Below, piece after piece: positions 9,900-20,219 of a stretch of DNA of 64,000 nucleotides. The notes under the pieces are model-generated. The model did no database searches. It was given only the letters and a program-made list of their open reading frames with translations, and had not been told where the DNA came from. Where the stretch lies: NCBI GenBank assembly GCA_002794785.1, contig NBBA01000013.1:1178001-1242000 (forward strand). The letters are read 5' to 3'. The stretch comes from Coniferiporia sulphurascens. Taxonomy: Eukaryota; Basidiomycota; Agaricomycetes; Hymenochaetales; Hymenochaetaceae. The position numbers and the translations under genes were made by a program. Numbering within the stretch: the first letter of the stretch is position 1; the number at the start of each line of letters is the position of its first letter.

Positions 9900-12893
9900 C
9901 ACAGTGCTGACTCAGAACCTAGAACAGGCGGCAATCGATCCTCTCGAGTATCTTTCTTGCTTCTTTTCATCCCATCATGGCGTATTCACGTACAGCCAGC
10001 GTCGCTCTCTCTCTTCCAGTCGTCTATGCACTTTGGCGCATCCTCGGGCGCGCCCTGCGGCAACATTTCATTTGCACGATGACGATACTGTACGATATTC
10101 CAAATCTGGGGACACCACGCCCAGACGGGGGTCGCATAGAGGGCACCGCAGTTGTGTGCGGTGGCAGGTGAGCTGGCGTGCTTGCCATGGACTGTACACG
10201 TTGACCATATCTCGGCTACTAGCATCGCAGGCTTATGGGCCGCGCGTGTCTGCGCAGACCACTTTGAGGATGTGACCATTGTTGAGCCGGAGGCGTGGCT
10301 TGCGACGAAGCGCTCGCAAAGCAACCTTTTTCGACGAACGGGGAGAGAAAGTTGGGGAGCAAGTGGCCGACAGACATACGTGGACACGTGTACCACAGTA
10401 CAAAGCGCAGCATGGTACGCGATCTGGGCAGCGGAGAGATTCTCAGTACTAGTGGCGTCGACTGATGGCTACATGATAGTGTTCCAACCCATGGTACTCA
10501 GGGCGCTGCGACAGTTCTTCCCTACAATTGAGGATGATGTCAGGCAAGCAGATGGACGGTGCGTTACTTCGTAAATGACGTCACACGACTTAAACACATA
10601 TCCGATCGTCCATTCCATAGCATTGCGGATGGGAACTATGGTGTTCAGTTGTGCGGGCGCGAGCTGTCCTTCCCTTACGCGGACAGTGCTCCTGGAGAAT
10701 CCCCTCAAGGCTTCTTTATCACCCGCGAATCGTTCGAGCGCCTGTTGCGCCGTCTTGTGACAGGCTCGTCGAAGCGGATACGGTGGGTCGTAGGTACCGC
10801 AGTAGGCGTGCAGGCCAAGGCAAGTACAGACGGCTCGGAGCACGACGTATTGGAGTCCGTGCAGGTTCGCCAACCCGATGGAACTGAGGTGGACATCCAG
10901 GCTGCGCTTGTCGTCGGTAGGCTGGTCCCCTCTAGCACCCCAGGTAGAGTTAACAGGAAACTTCCATGATTAGATTGCACAGGTGGTACACAGGCCGGAT
11001 TCAAGTGGCTCAGGCGCCTTTACACGCCCTCCACTTCCTCCACCGCACCCCGCAGTACACTCGCATTCGACACGGATCTGCGCACGGAGTACAACACGCT
11101 GCAACGCTACACCAAGTTCCGCTTTACTATTCCAGCAGCACACTGGGACAGTCTGCCAGTACCGGGCGGGTACGACCGTGCAGCATGGCTATACACGTAC
11201 TTGCCCTGGCCAGGGCGGGAGCGGAAAACATTCCTGATCAGCCGGGTTGAGGGACATCGCAGTGGGTCTCTTTCTTAGATTTCTGGCTTTATTGTTTGCA
11301 GTGTTGTTGAATGTGGCGCAGTTGAGATGGCCTTCAGAGGTTGGGGAGAGCGGGTTCTCCCACAGGCGCCCTCAGAAATCAAGGACTGGCTGAAGGCGGT
11401 CGAGGTAGAGGGCCGTAATCCTATTTCGGGGTGGATATACGACCTTTTAGACGCACTGCTCGATATCGCGGGCGACGATGAATCGGGAGTAGAGATGGAA
11501 CAGGGAAAATACCGTGAGCAAAACCGACTTCCACTAAATCCCCGTTTCCTCCTTTTCTGACAGGATGGACGTAGCGAATTGTTCGTGGATACACTACGAA
11601 AATGCAACATGTATGCCGTCCAATTTTGTCGCGACCGGGGACGGTGTAATGGTGGTCAATCCGACATGGGGGTCAGTCCTTCGCGTTCTGTCCCGGCACT
11701 GCCTGAACCAGGACTGACACTTTGTGCGATAGGCAAGGTTGCAGTAAGGCCGCTATTGGTGCCATTATGCTCGATAAACAACTCCGATACGTTGTCTATG
11801 CGTACCGGCATTCTCCCTGCCGATTTCGGATCCACGTTCTTCAAAATACATGTGCGTCGAATAGCCAGCGGATGGTATGTCTGCTTTCCTTGTTGGGTGA
11901 TCAGCGCCGTTAGCTTACTGAGTTTTCCTTTGGGAACGGTTAAAGGGATGGAACGAAGCCGACTGGTAAGATATTGCCTTGAAATGCCTTAGATTGTGCT
12001 GAGTGCCGAACGTCGGTATCGCAGACTACCAGTGGGACACGACTACGCCCACGAAAGGCGAGCACCTAAGTGATGAACGCCTCGTAGGGGCCATGTCGAC
12101 GATTTTGATGCGGCTCTCAGGCAGGGTGCGTCACCCAGTATTAGCGCCGCATTCCCGAACCAATCTCATGAGGAAACATTTTAAATGACAGGATAAAAGT
12201 GTAAGCTCTGCGTTGTGGCACGTGCATGTGTTCCTGGCACCTCCAACGGACTTCATGCACCCGCGCATCCTGCTGAAGATGCTTGCATTCATGGCAAAGC
12301 AGAGATTGGGGCTCGTGGAGACGTAGTGGGCGTGTATTTGTTCACATTTTTGGCGTTAATGTGTTTCTGGGGAGCTATTTTTTTAAGCCCTTGGACCTTT
12401 TTTGGTTATTTCTTGTTAGTTAGATAGAGTATGTATATAGCTTGGTATTATTTATTTTTGAATCTGTTCGAGAGCTGCAGAGCTGGAGCTTCCGTGAGAC
12501 ATGAGCAAGACACTAGTCAGAGATCTCCCAGATCGCAAACATAGGTGTAGTAGGACTGTTCATGCGCAAGTGCTGCTTGGCGGTATATCGATTCTAAACT
12601 AGATGTTCCTCTGCTCTGAGAGAAGATAGAGAGAGAGAAAACGGGCGCCTTAAAGGATATTCGAGGATACCTACGCAGCGGGCGTCGCCGATCATGGGCG
12701 GAGGCGGCTAGCAGAGGCAGGAAAAGAAAAGAAAAGCCGCGGTCCGGATTATGTATGCACATACATAGCCTATTCGGGACCAATCCGATTCGTGCCTAAT
12801 ATTAATCCTGTGATCTGGCACATGTCACGCGCCCAGGTACACAGAGAAGGTTCGAACTCCGCATAAAGTAGTGCGGTAATGTCCAAGTCCGAG
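9900..12893. repeat. Right arm of the roughly 3-kb inverted duplication
   Basis: Reverse-complement match of 4861-7835. It starts at CAGTGCTGACTCAG and runs through the monooxygenase gene and its 3' flank to AGTCCGAG near 12893. It carries its own small changes, for example a purine-rich insertion near 12711-12735 (AGCAGAGGCAGGAAAAGAAA) that is not seen in the left arm. Confidence 0.85.
9977..12326 (+). pseudogene. FAD-dependent monooxygenase, right copy, with a frameshift
   Basis: Same exon order as the left copy. The ATG at 9977 opens MAYSRTASVALSLPVVYALW; CGGSIAGLWAARV is split by the intron at about 10168-10222. FQPMVLRALRQFFPT, the GFFITRESFERLLRR exon, TQAGFKWLRRLYTP and FVATGDGVMVVNPTWG follow. 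In the exon encoding GCSKAAIGAIMLDKQLR one extra T (11788) compared with the left copy shifts the frame, giving YVVYAYRH where the left copy reads TLSMRTG. Conserved positions are also altered around 11281-11340 (CSVVECGAVEMAFRGWGE against CSGVERGAVEYAFGGWGE). Downstream exons, including the GLVET* end at 12326, remain recognisable. A truncated product could still be made, so 'pseudogene' is an inference from the shift. Confidence 0.75.
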
Positions 12894-14602
12894 GCGGGAA
12901 CTCGGAAGTTCTCATCTTGAAAAATATTTTAGTCCTGAAGGTAGAACTAGATTATAACATGATACTAGCAAAACTTGAGTCGAGTTCCTGTATTTTTATG
13001 GTTGTTTGCGCGTGTGATTGTAATTGGTAATTACATCAGCTCGCGTAGATCTAATTTCCCTTTTTGTAGTCTAAAGTATAAACTGTACAGTCGGGCGCAT
13101 ATAGTCGCGCCCGAGGCATCCGCGCACCTCAGTCCTTTTGACCGGCTGAGGTGAGCACTTCCATTCTTCTATCATAGGCGCCGTATATTGACGCCATAGT
13201 ATAGTTATTTGCACAGGTAGTCTACTATCTAATAGAGTCCTTTTGACCGGCTGAGTTATTTGCACAGCGCGACATTGGATTATAAATAACTGGGGGGGGG
13301 GACGGAGTTGATTTGATAGTTCTTCGAGTCCGAGTCCGAGTCTGCGCTTTTCCCTATGAGGCGGGTGGAGCTGAACGGGAAGCGAGAGCTGAGGGATGGT
13401 CTCTCTGGTATATCAGAAGAAGAAGAAGCTTTAAGTCGGTTCGGTTTAATTAATAAAAAGTGATGGTGCGCATGTAATTGAACAGTACTCCGATCGTACG
13501 CACGCCCAGGTCCGAGTCGGAACGAGCTCTTATATATACAATCCTCTAAGGAGCAGAAGCCTGAGGGTTGCCGGAATTTTTTTTCCACTTCGTTAGTATA
13601 TTTAAAAAAAAAACCTGACCTATTGAAAGCGGACCTTTGTAAATCTTTCGATCCTCGATCCTGAAAGATAGACTTTTTACCTGGAAGTAAGTGACTCTGA
13701 GTCCGACCTTAGTGACGACCCGGAAGGGTGCCATCTGAGCGCATGCGTCTGAGCCAGCGCCTGTGGTATCCGAGTCGGTGGCCAGATCGGGTGAGCCTGA
13801 CCAGGTCGGTCGCTCTGAGTCCCTCTTTCACACTTGGGGATCCGCAGCCCACTTTGAGAAACGCAATCTTAGTCTCTGAATCCCCGCCTTTGGTTTTGTG
13901 ACGGGAGTTTGTCCATCAGGACATCAGGAGATCCTTGTGAACTTAAGCGGGCGGTTCCAAAGGCATTTTCGACGTTCATCAGATATATACAAGAGCCCGA
14001 TGGAGCCGCGTCCGAATCGAATCCGAAGACGCTACGATTTTCTCTCTGTCTGATGCACGCGGCGTGGGTTGCGACGAGCAGCATCGATTGGTTCTATCTT
14101 CTTTCCCGGGCCATCGAACGGTAATCAGACTCGGACTCGGACTCTAGAATGGATGAATGGGTCACGGTGACGAAGGGCTACATTTAGTACTACCCCGCCA
14201 TCGCACCATCTTCAAGGGTGAGATGATCATGTTACTTCAAGTTCTACGTAAGATATATACAGTACCTGTATGTCAGATCAGCAGGTATCTTATAGTAATT
14301 GCTCCCGAGCGTCCCATCTATTGGTTGATTAGAGGTTACTAGAACGCAGTCAGCACTCAGATAAAATAAGCAACCACAGTCGTTAACGCCGCCTGGTACA
14401 CCCCAGTCCTGCGCACATATCGGGAATACGATAGGACGTCCTCGCCCCGAGGTCCCGACTTTCACGCTCGTCATTCCCGATCCCATAGTCCCCTGACGTG
14501 CCAGTGAGCTTTACTTAGAAATACCTATTCTCACATTTCGCTATCATTCCGGATGGTTCATGTCTGAGTTCCTGAGTCTCTTGTAAGAAGACGTTTGTAA
14601 AA
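12894..14602. other. Gene-poor repeat-rich interval
   Basis: No gene was recognised. GTCCTTTTGACCGGCTGAG occurs twice (about 13132 and 13235) and GTTATTTGCACAG twice (about 13205 and 13255), which suggests a local tandem duplication. The motif GAGTCCGAGTCCGAGTCT near 13327 appears in inverted form near 14128. Short G and A homopolymers occur at about 13291 and 13604. Confidence 0.5.
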
Positions 14603-14929
14603 TCAAATTTGACTTACGAATGTCTGCGTGAATATGTTATCGGCTATCCAAATCCCCCCTTCGACATAGAAACAGACCTGATATGTGGTCAGCTTCGTAT
14701 AACGTGACGACGCGGGCTCTTTTGTCTGCCATTTATACACCTTAAAAAGCACGACACCAACCAATACAAGAGCGTGAAGTAGTACAGAAGTTAGAGCCAC
14801 TCGCCGGTCTCCTTCACTCCAACGAGGACTTCCGAGTCGCCGGGGCCTACTGGCGCAGTATCGCAGGAACTCAAAGTCAGAGAAGCTGTGATATACAGTA
14901 GACTGCACTTCGAGTATATGTACGTTCAC
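14603..14929 (-). pseudogene. Possible C-terminal remnant of a DUF6533-type membrane protein
   Basis: The frame encodes a hydrophobic helix (ALTSVLLHALVLVGVVLF) followed by KVYKWQTKE and FYVEGGIWIADN. In DUF6533 proteins the last helices have this pattern: a helix, KxYK, a linker, then a DG-containing hydrophobic stretch. It lies about 1.3 kb beyond the recognisable DUF6533 exons on the same strand. No clear exon joins the two, so it may be a displaced part of that gene or an unrelated frame. Confidence 0.25.
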
Positions 14930-16243
14930 GGATCGGCCCCTGTTAAAATAAAGCGTCTAGATGTTGGTAAGCAGTCAAGGAAGCGGTTGCCCTACTAGTA
15001 GTTCGGGTCTACCAGGCTCCGAGTCTGCCGCCAGATGACCTCGACCTGAGAATTAAATGGGTAATGTGGAGACAGTTGAATTTCAAAGGACGGAAAAAGC
15101 GGTCCGCTCGAGTCAGAGCTCGTTGAAATGGAACGAGGGCACCAACGCGCATCATTTTTTCGGCGACGATGCTGGTGGCAACTCACAGTTCTTCGTACGA
15201 CGGCTAATGCTGGACTTCCATAGCGGCTGTTTTTCAATTATGATAGGAAAGGGCGCGAAGTTGGGAGAGAGAAAGAAGGAACTTGCGAGAGCCAGTGAAA
15301 AGGGAGAAAAACAAACTGTGACTCGCAAGCCTCGCCATCACAACTTGAAGCGGGGATTGCCGCCGATCTCGATTGGCACTGACACTCGCCCTCCAGCTTG
15401 AGTGTAAAACTCTCAGCTCATTCAGGATTACAGTATATATTCACGAATTGGAAGCATAGCATTATTCAACTACTACATAAAACAAAAGCATAACGGTAAT
15501 GAACGGCTACAAGTATTAGATATGAATAATTACACTACGGGCTCAGAACCAAATTTCAAGTTTGACGTCTGTGGTCCGGTTGTCGCACAGGCGTGGTTTT
15601 AGTGAGAATAGGATCCGGCGTTACTGACGCTGACGAGGTTGTTTTCGTACGATCGGCGTATCCGCAGGGAGAAGTGCACGCAGATGATCTGCTGCAGAAC
15701 GGCTTGCGGTCTACCGAGTTCGATTATCAGAGCAATTAGCCTCATGTATTCCCTGCGCTACGGACGCGGAGAAAACACCCACATGAGCAGAGCGTCGCAG
15801 AGGAGGTTCTGTGCATTCAGGATGATTGGGTCTCCGTCAGCGGAAACCCAGTGCGGTAAAATGATTAACTTACGGAGGCAAAAAACTGGACGAGGAGGTT
15901 CGCGACGGAGCATCCTATTCGCAAACGACCAGAAAAGCAGTGAGAATGCAGCCAACACTCACTGGGACAGGAATTCAAGGTGCAAGTTAACTAGAAACTT
16001 ACCAATGGTGCATAAAAACCAAATGATTGCTGTTGGACAAAAATAAATTGATTATCGTAAAAGCACTTGAAAGTGACAGGAGGGAGTGGTCCTCACCATC
16101 TTTGTATAGGTGATCCATGATAAAGGAGCTCGAGTATCGGGCTAACATGTGAGAGGATTTAGTCAGCTAGTCTTGTACTCTCTAGACACCGCACTCACAC
16201 TTCGCGACAGCCTTGTAGACGAAGAGACAGAAAGCAGCTGATG
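14930..16243. other. Interval between the two DUF6533-like pieces
   Basis: No gene is supported. The minus-strand text VEVIWRQTR near 15005-15035, just after a TTCTCAG acceptor, resembles the EVxxIWR motif of DUF6533 proteins but stops soon after. An A/T-rich stretch at about 15415-15545 has no coding signal. This may be where insertions split an old DUF6533 gene. Confidence 0.3.
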
Positions 16244-17424
16244 TTATAAGGGGAGGAAGGGGTTACACGGGCTGAGTGACATGTCCAACCTTGGATGTCT
16301 TCGCAGCTCTAAAGTTGACGTACCTGACTCACAAGCAATGAGCACGACAAGGCTGATCCACTCGATCTTGAGGCGATACAAATAAAGACACCCCAATTGA
16401 TTTTCACCCATAGACACAGCTTCGACAAAAATAAACGTTCCGCCGAGACGTACAAACAATTCTGGGTCCGACTCACTGGTGCTTCTGCTGATGTAATACA
16501 CCGTATTGAAGGCCGAACCGCCGGCCGAGATCTTTACAGGAACGCAAACGAGTGTATCCTGGTAAGCCGATAATTGATACAAAGATATCTTCAGATGGAC
16601 GCCTCACCAGGGCAACTGAGACAAGAAAGACCATGACGACTTTGTTGCGCCCGTACACGGCGTAGACTCGGAGGAAGATAGTGCCTTTAAAGCCGCGTGA
16701 TCATGTCAGGACGGGGATATCGGAAGAACAGATCAAGACGGACGGTGTCAGGAGACTCCCTAAGAAAGTGTAATTTGCGGACGTACATTCTGCGATTATT
16801 CCACCCGTCAGGGCCACTAGTCCCACGGCATAATGCGCAGGCTGGCACAACTGGTGAAATGGCGAACGATAGGAAAAACAGAAGCACAGCAGAAAAGCCG
16901 CCGTCAGTCCGAGACGCAGTAATAGTGGCCGAAAGGCCGAAGCGAAGGAAGAGATTATGCTTACGCTGTGATCCGGATTAAGGAGCATGACTTCAAAGGG
17001 CGTGCCACATAGGGTGCACATCGATTGTAACAGCCAAGCATGAGGAGACGAACGCAGGAAAGGGAGGTAGGTGAAAACGACTTGCTCACAGTATGTCGCC
17101 GAGATAGCTGTCAAGAAGGGTACATATCGGTTGATTAAGAATGGAATGTGCCGCGAGAATGGATCTCGCGAGCGCCAAATATAATGAACCTTGAAACGCA
17201 AGGATGTTAGCTTTCCTTGTAATTGACACTGACGCCGAAAAACTCACCTCGTCGTCGAGGACTGTAATGTAATCGTAGAACTTAGGAAACGTCAGCGAAC
17301 AGAGATACGTATGGGCTTAAAATACACTTACTTGCAAAGCGAATGTGGTGACTTCAATGCACGAGATAAGTTTCCGCAATTGACTACCGACGATGAGGGA
17401 AATAGAGACACGTACTGATTGCAT
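16244..17424 (-). CDS. DUF6533-type multi-pass membrane protein, model incomplete
   Basis: Three exons join in phase: MQSVRVSISLIVGSQLRKL...TTFALQ (17424-17332), FYDYITVLDDE (17280-17248) and VHYIWRSRDPFSRHIPFLIN (from 17189). Together they give the DUF6533 N-terminal signature (YDYxxTLxxEVxxIWR...LFxLNRY). Further on, TIFLRVYAVYGRNKVVMVFL near 16615-16680 matches the conserved LRxxALYxRNK helix. Between and beyond these the frame is hard to follow; the 16244-16582 frame (VSMGENQLGCLYLYRL) is the best downstream candidate. Proteins of this family are expanded in Agaricomycetes and their role is unknown. The missing later helices suggest decay or a model that I could not complete. Confidence 0.55.
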
Positions 17425-18583
17425 ACTGAAATTGGACGTGTGTGAGATCGTTGATCGAAGATAATTCACAAGTGAGGGAAACGTACCCGGACCAGGTTTA
17501 TATCGTTCATGGATTCGATAGTACTGGAACCGGAGCCAAATTCCGGAGAGGAAGACATGGAGGAAAATGGGGAAACCATAATGAAGGAATGACAAAAGAA
17601 TGCGCGTTAAAAGAGTATAATGGGCGCTTGTAAGGGCGCTTGAGATCTTTTTGAATTAAAAAATGAAGCAGTCCCGAAGAAATGAAAACAAAAAAAAGGG
17701 ACAGCAACCTAAAGTACCAGCACACTCGGGCTCACTTCGTTTGAGGCGGCCTTTAAGTAAGGCGCAGGGCACATCTTCTGCGATTACAGTGCGGTATCAA
17801 TGGGACCTGCAACGCCTCATATCCAGCAACGGAGGAAGAGCAAGAGAAGGGATCAGTTGGGGGTCACCAACTCAGCTTTTAGCACAGATACATTGAGGTG
17901 GTTGGCATGACTCAGTGATTACACTCCCTTGTCTTCTTGTACCCCACGAGACCCCATCTCCTGATTTCCCAAGACTTGAGCTATAGATATCGAGTCTAAC
18001 CGTGACCAGCACTGCAGGAAGGCTAACGAAGGTTTTTCGGACGACCGGGCATCTCGTTGTCGAATTAAACAAGCGGATAGATCAGAGACAGATGGTTCTA
18101 GTATTTGCATCAGGTAGAAGCCCGGGTTGAACGATCATGGAGACGGGTATCATTGTGCAGTACCACTAGTGATGATACATCATGGCATGACTGCGATCAA
18201 GTGTTCCTTGCTAAAGTTGGTGAGGCACAGCACAAGTGCATCTAAGAAGCAGTGGCTTAGTTTATTCTAGGATTTTCGAGGTACAGATGTGTCTTCCGCC
18301 CCTGGGGGAGTACAGCTTCTGCCAGGGGAAACGGTCAGACTCAGACCCAAGGCCTTGTTGGTGAAATCCAGATGCACAGCAATTCCGATTGGCATTGAAG
18401 TATTAAAAAGAGAAAAGCTGACGCCCAAAACCAATCCCCTAACCTCTTGATCATAATCGAGAGCGTAAGACAAAGCAAGGCAATGATATAGAGAAGGAAG
18501 TTGTTCATCATAAATTCCCGCGGGGGCCGAACACTAGTTTAGATCACGTGATTCAGAGAGCAAAATGAAGTCACTACTATCGT
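17425..18583. other. Intergenic; nothing recognised
   Basis: No frame longer than 80 codons has convincing starts, splice sites or family motifs. The part nearest 17425 should hold the promoter of the minus-strand DUF6533-like gene. Confidence 0.4.
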
Positions 18584-19234
18584 GTGACCCCTGTTGCAAA
18601 CTTTCAGTTCTTTGCTCCTGCTGTCGCTCAAACTCATTTTTAGCTCTTGAAAATTTGCATGTGTAAAATGGTCATATCGTCACGCCTCCTGAAGAAATTT
18701 CGAGGTAGTTTTATTCTGCACAAACGTCCGGGGCAGAGGTGCCCCCTCTTGCAAAGTTTTTGTCACAAAACGTCACAGTAGTATTCAGACTCCGATTGAA
18801 ATGGCTTCGGCACAGGCTAAGCACGACTTCGCCTGCGGGAACCAGTCTAAATCGGAGTTTTAAAATGTATCGCATTTTGTCACTCTTTTGTCACCTTTTG
18901 AAAAGAACGCATCCTAGAAAATATTTATAATACATGTTTCTCTTGTAAATAGTGTGGCATCTACTGATAGGATGTATAGTATATGGTAATGTAGACGTCG
19001 TAGCAAATCTCGGGAATATCATGTGAGCCGAGAGACCTGAAGGGGTGTTGACCATGGATAAATCTACTGTTTTGCCTGCAGACTCACAACACAGAATTAT
19101 TTCGTGAAAAAAAACTCATAGGTATAAAACTGCACTAATATACTTCAATTGTGAGAATTTTCGGCACTTGTTATGAATTGTGGAAGCCAGGAATTGAAGG
19201 TGACCCCTGTTGCAAACTTTGCAACAGGGGTCAC
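18584..19234. mobile_element. Candidate non-autonomous TIR element (MITE-like)
   Basis: The left end GTGACCCCTGTTGCAAA (18584-18600) is repeated as its exact reverse complement at the right end (19218-19234). The 651-bp interior has no open frame. A second forward copy of the terminal motif lies at 19200-19220, overlapping the right end, so 19200-19234 is a 35-nt palindrome (17-bp arms, 1-nt centre). A related stretch (GCCCCCTCTTGCAAAGTTTT) occurs near 18739. No clear target-site duplication was seen, which weakens the call. Confidence 0.45.
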
Positions 19235-20219
19235 ATGATAGTATGGCTGAGTAGGGGCAACGCCCGCAAGAGTTTTGGGACCGGTTTGTAAGCTGACAAA
19301 AGATCGGCACTTTCTTTTTTTAGTAATTTGGGTGGCAACAATTTCAGACAGCCATGCTCAAAGCAATCTGGCCCATTTCACTTGATTTTTCCACAACTAA
19401 GAATTAATGGGTGCTGTTATTAGTCCCATGTAAGTTTATACAGAGTCTACAAAGTGCTGTATAAAAAAGAGGCCCAAACTGAGGGTCTTAGTGATAATCC
19501 TGACCTCCTAAGCCACAGAGTCACCGCAAATGTCACGTGTCACAACGTGACAAACGCGCCCTACAGGACTGCATACATACAGAATTTTCAAAATGAGTTT
19601 TTGAGCTCAATACTGCCCCAATGAACGCGATTAAAAGTGCATTGGAATCGCATGGAATGGGGCCAGGGTGACTTTAAGCCGGATTTTTCGATTTTGGCCT
19701 GTAAGTACCAAAAACAGCCCCCACACAAGCTGTTTTTGGTACTTACAGGCCAAAATCGAAAAATCCGGCTTAAAGTCACCCTGGCCCCATTCCATGCGAT
19801 TCCAATGCACTTTTAATCGCGTTCATTGGGGCAGTATTGAGCTCAAAAACTCATTTTGAAAATTCTCTCTGACTTTGAGCAGTAAATTTTCCATTTATAG
19901 TAATGGCATAAACAAGTACAATGTCCGACTTTTTTGGCAGGCGTTGCCCCTACTCACTATGGCTAAACTGCTAAAATGTGTTTCTGTGAACTAGCACCAT
20001 GGATACAAAAAGGATACAAATCCCGATCATCATGATCCGGGAGCAAGGAAACCTGTGCTTAACAAAAACAATTATTCTCTTTGGCTTTTGCGCTTTCTCC
20101 AATCGGGGTAGAGTTTTCCGCAATTTGACCGAGTGCCCCACCGGATGCTTAATATGTCTATTTGTGCTTACCTCATCCTGGCGGGCCGGAGTGCGGCGAC
20201 TTCCGCAAAACAAATTTCA
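19235..20219. other. Flanks of the hairpin
   Basis: Apart from the hairpin, this interval holds the outer inverted 17-mer pair (19248-19264/19940-19956) and no supported gene. It may be one composite element whose left limit joins the TIR candidate at 18584-19234. Confidence 0.4.
19581..19866. repeat. Perfect inverted repeat: 138-bp arms, 10-nt loop
   Basis: Left arm 19581-19718 and right arm 19729-19866 are exact reverse complements as far as I can read them, around the loop CCCCACACAA (19719-19728). Homology stops at both outer ends (19580 and 19867 do not pair). Further out, TGAGTAGGGGCAACGCC (19248-19264) is inverted at 19940-19956, so the hairpin sits inside a larger inverted arrangement. 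Identical 63-codon frames on the two strands are a consequence of the symmetry. A transcript through here would form a long double-stranded RNA. A recent foldback transposon is the other reading. Confidence 0.9.

Noticed and set aside
12840..12875. Possible tRNA B-box (GGTTCGAACTCC)
   Set aside because: No A-box at the right distance and no cloverleaf stems. The mirror copy in the left arm (about 4890-4905) is equally unsupported.
19588..19859. Two nearly identical 63-codon frames on opposite strands
   Set aside because: They are the two sides of the perfect hairpin at 19581-19866; the symmetry creates the matching frames, and there is no other sign of coding.
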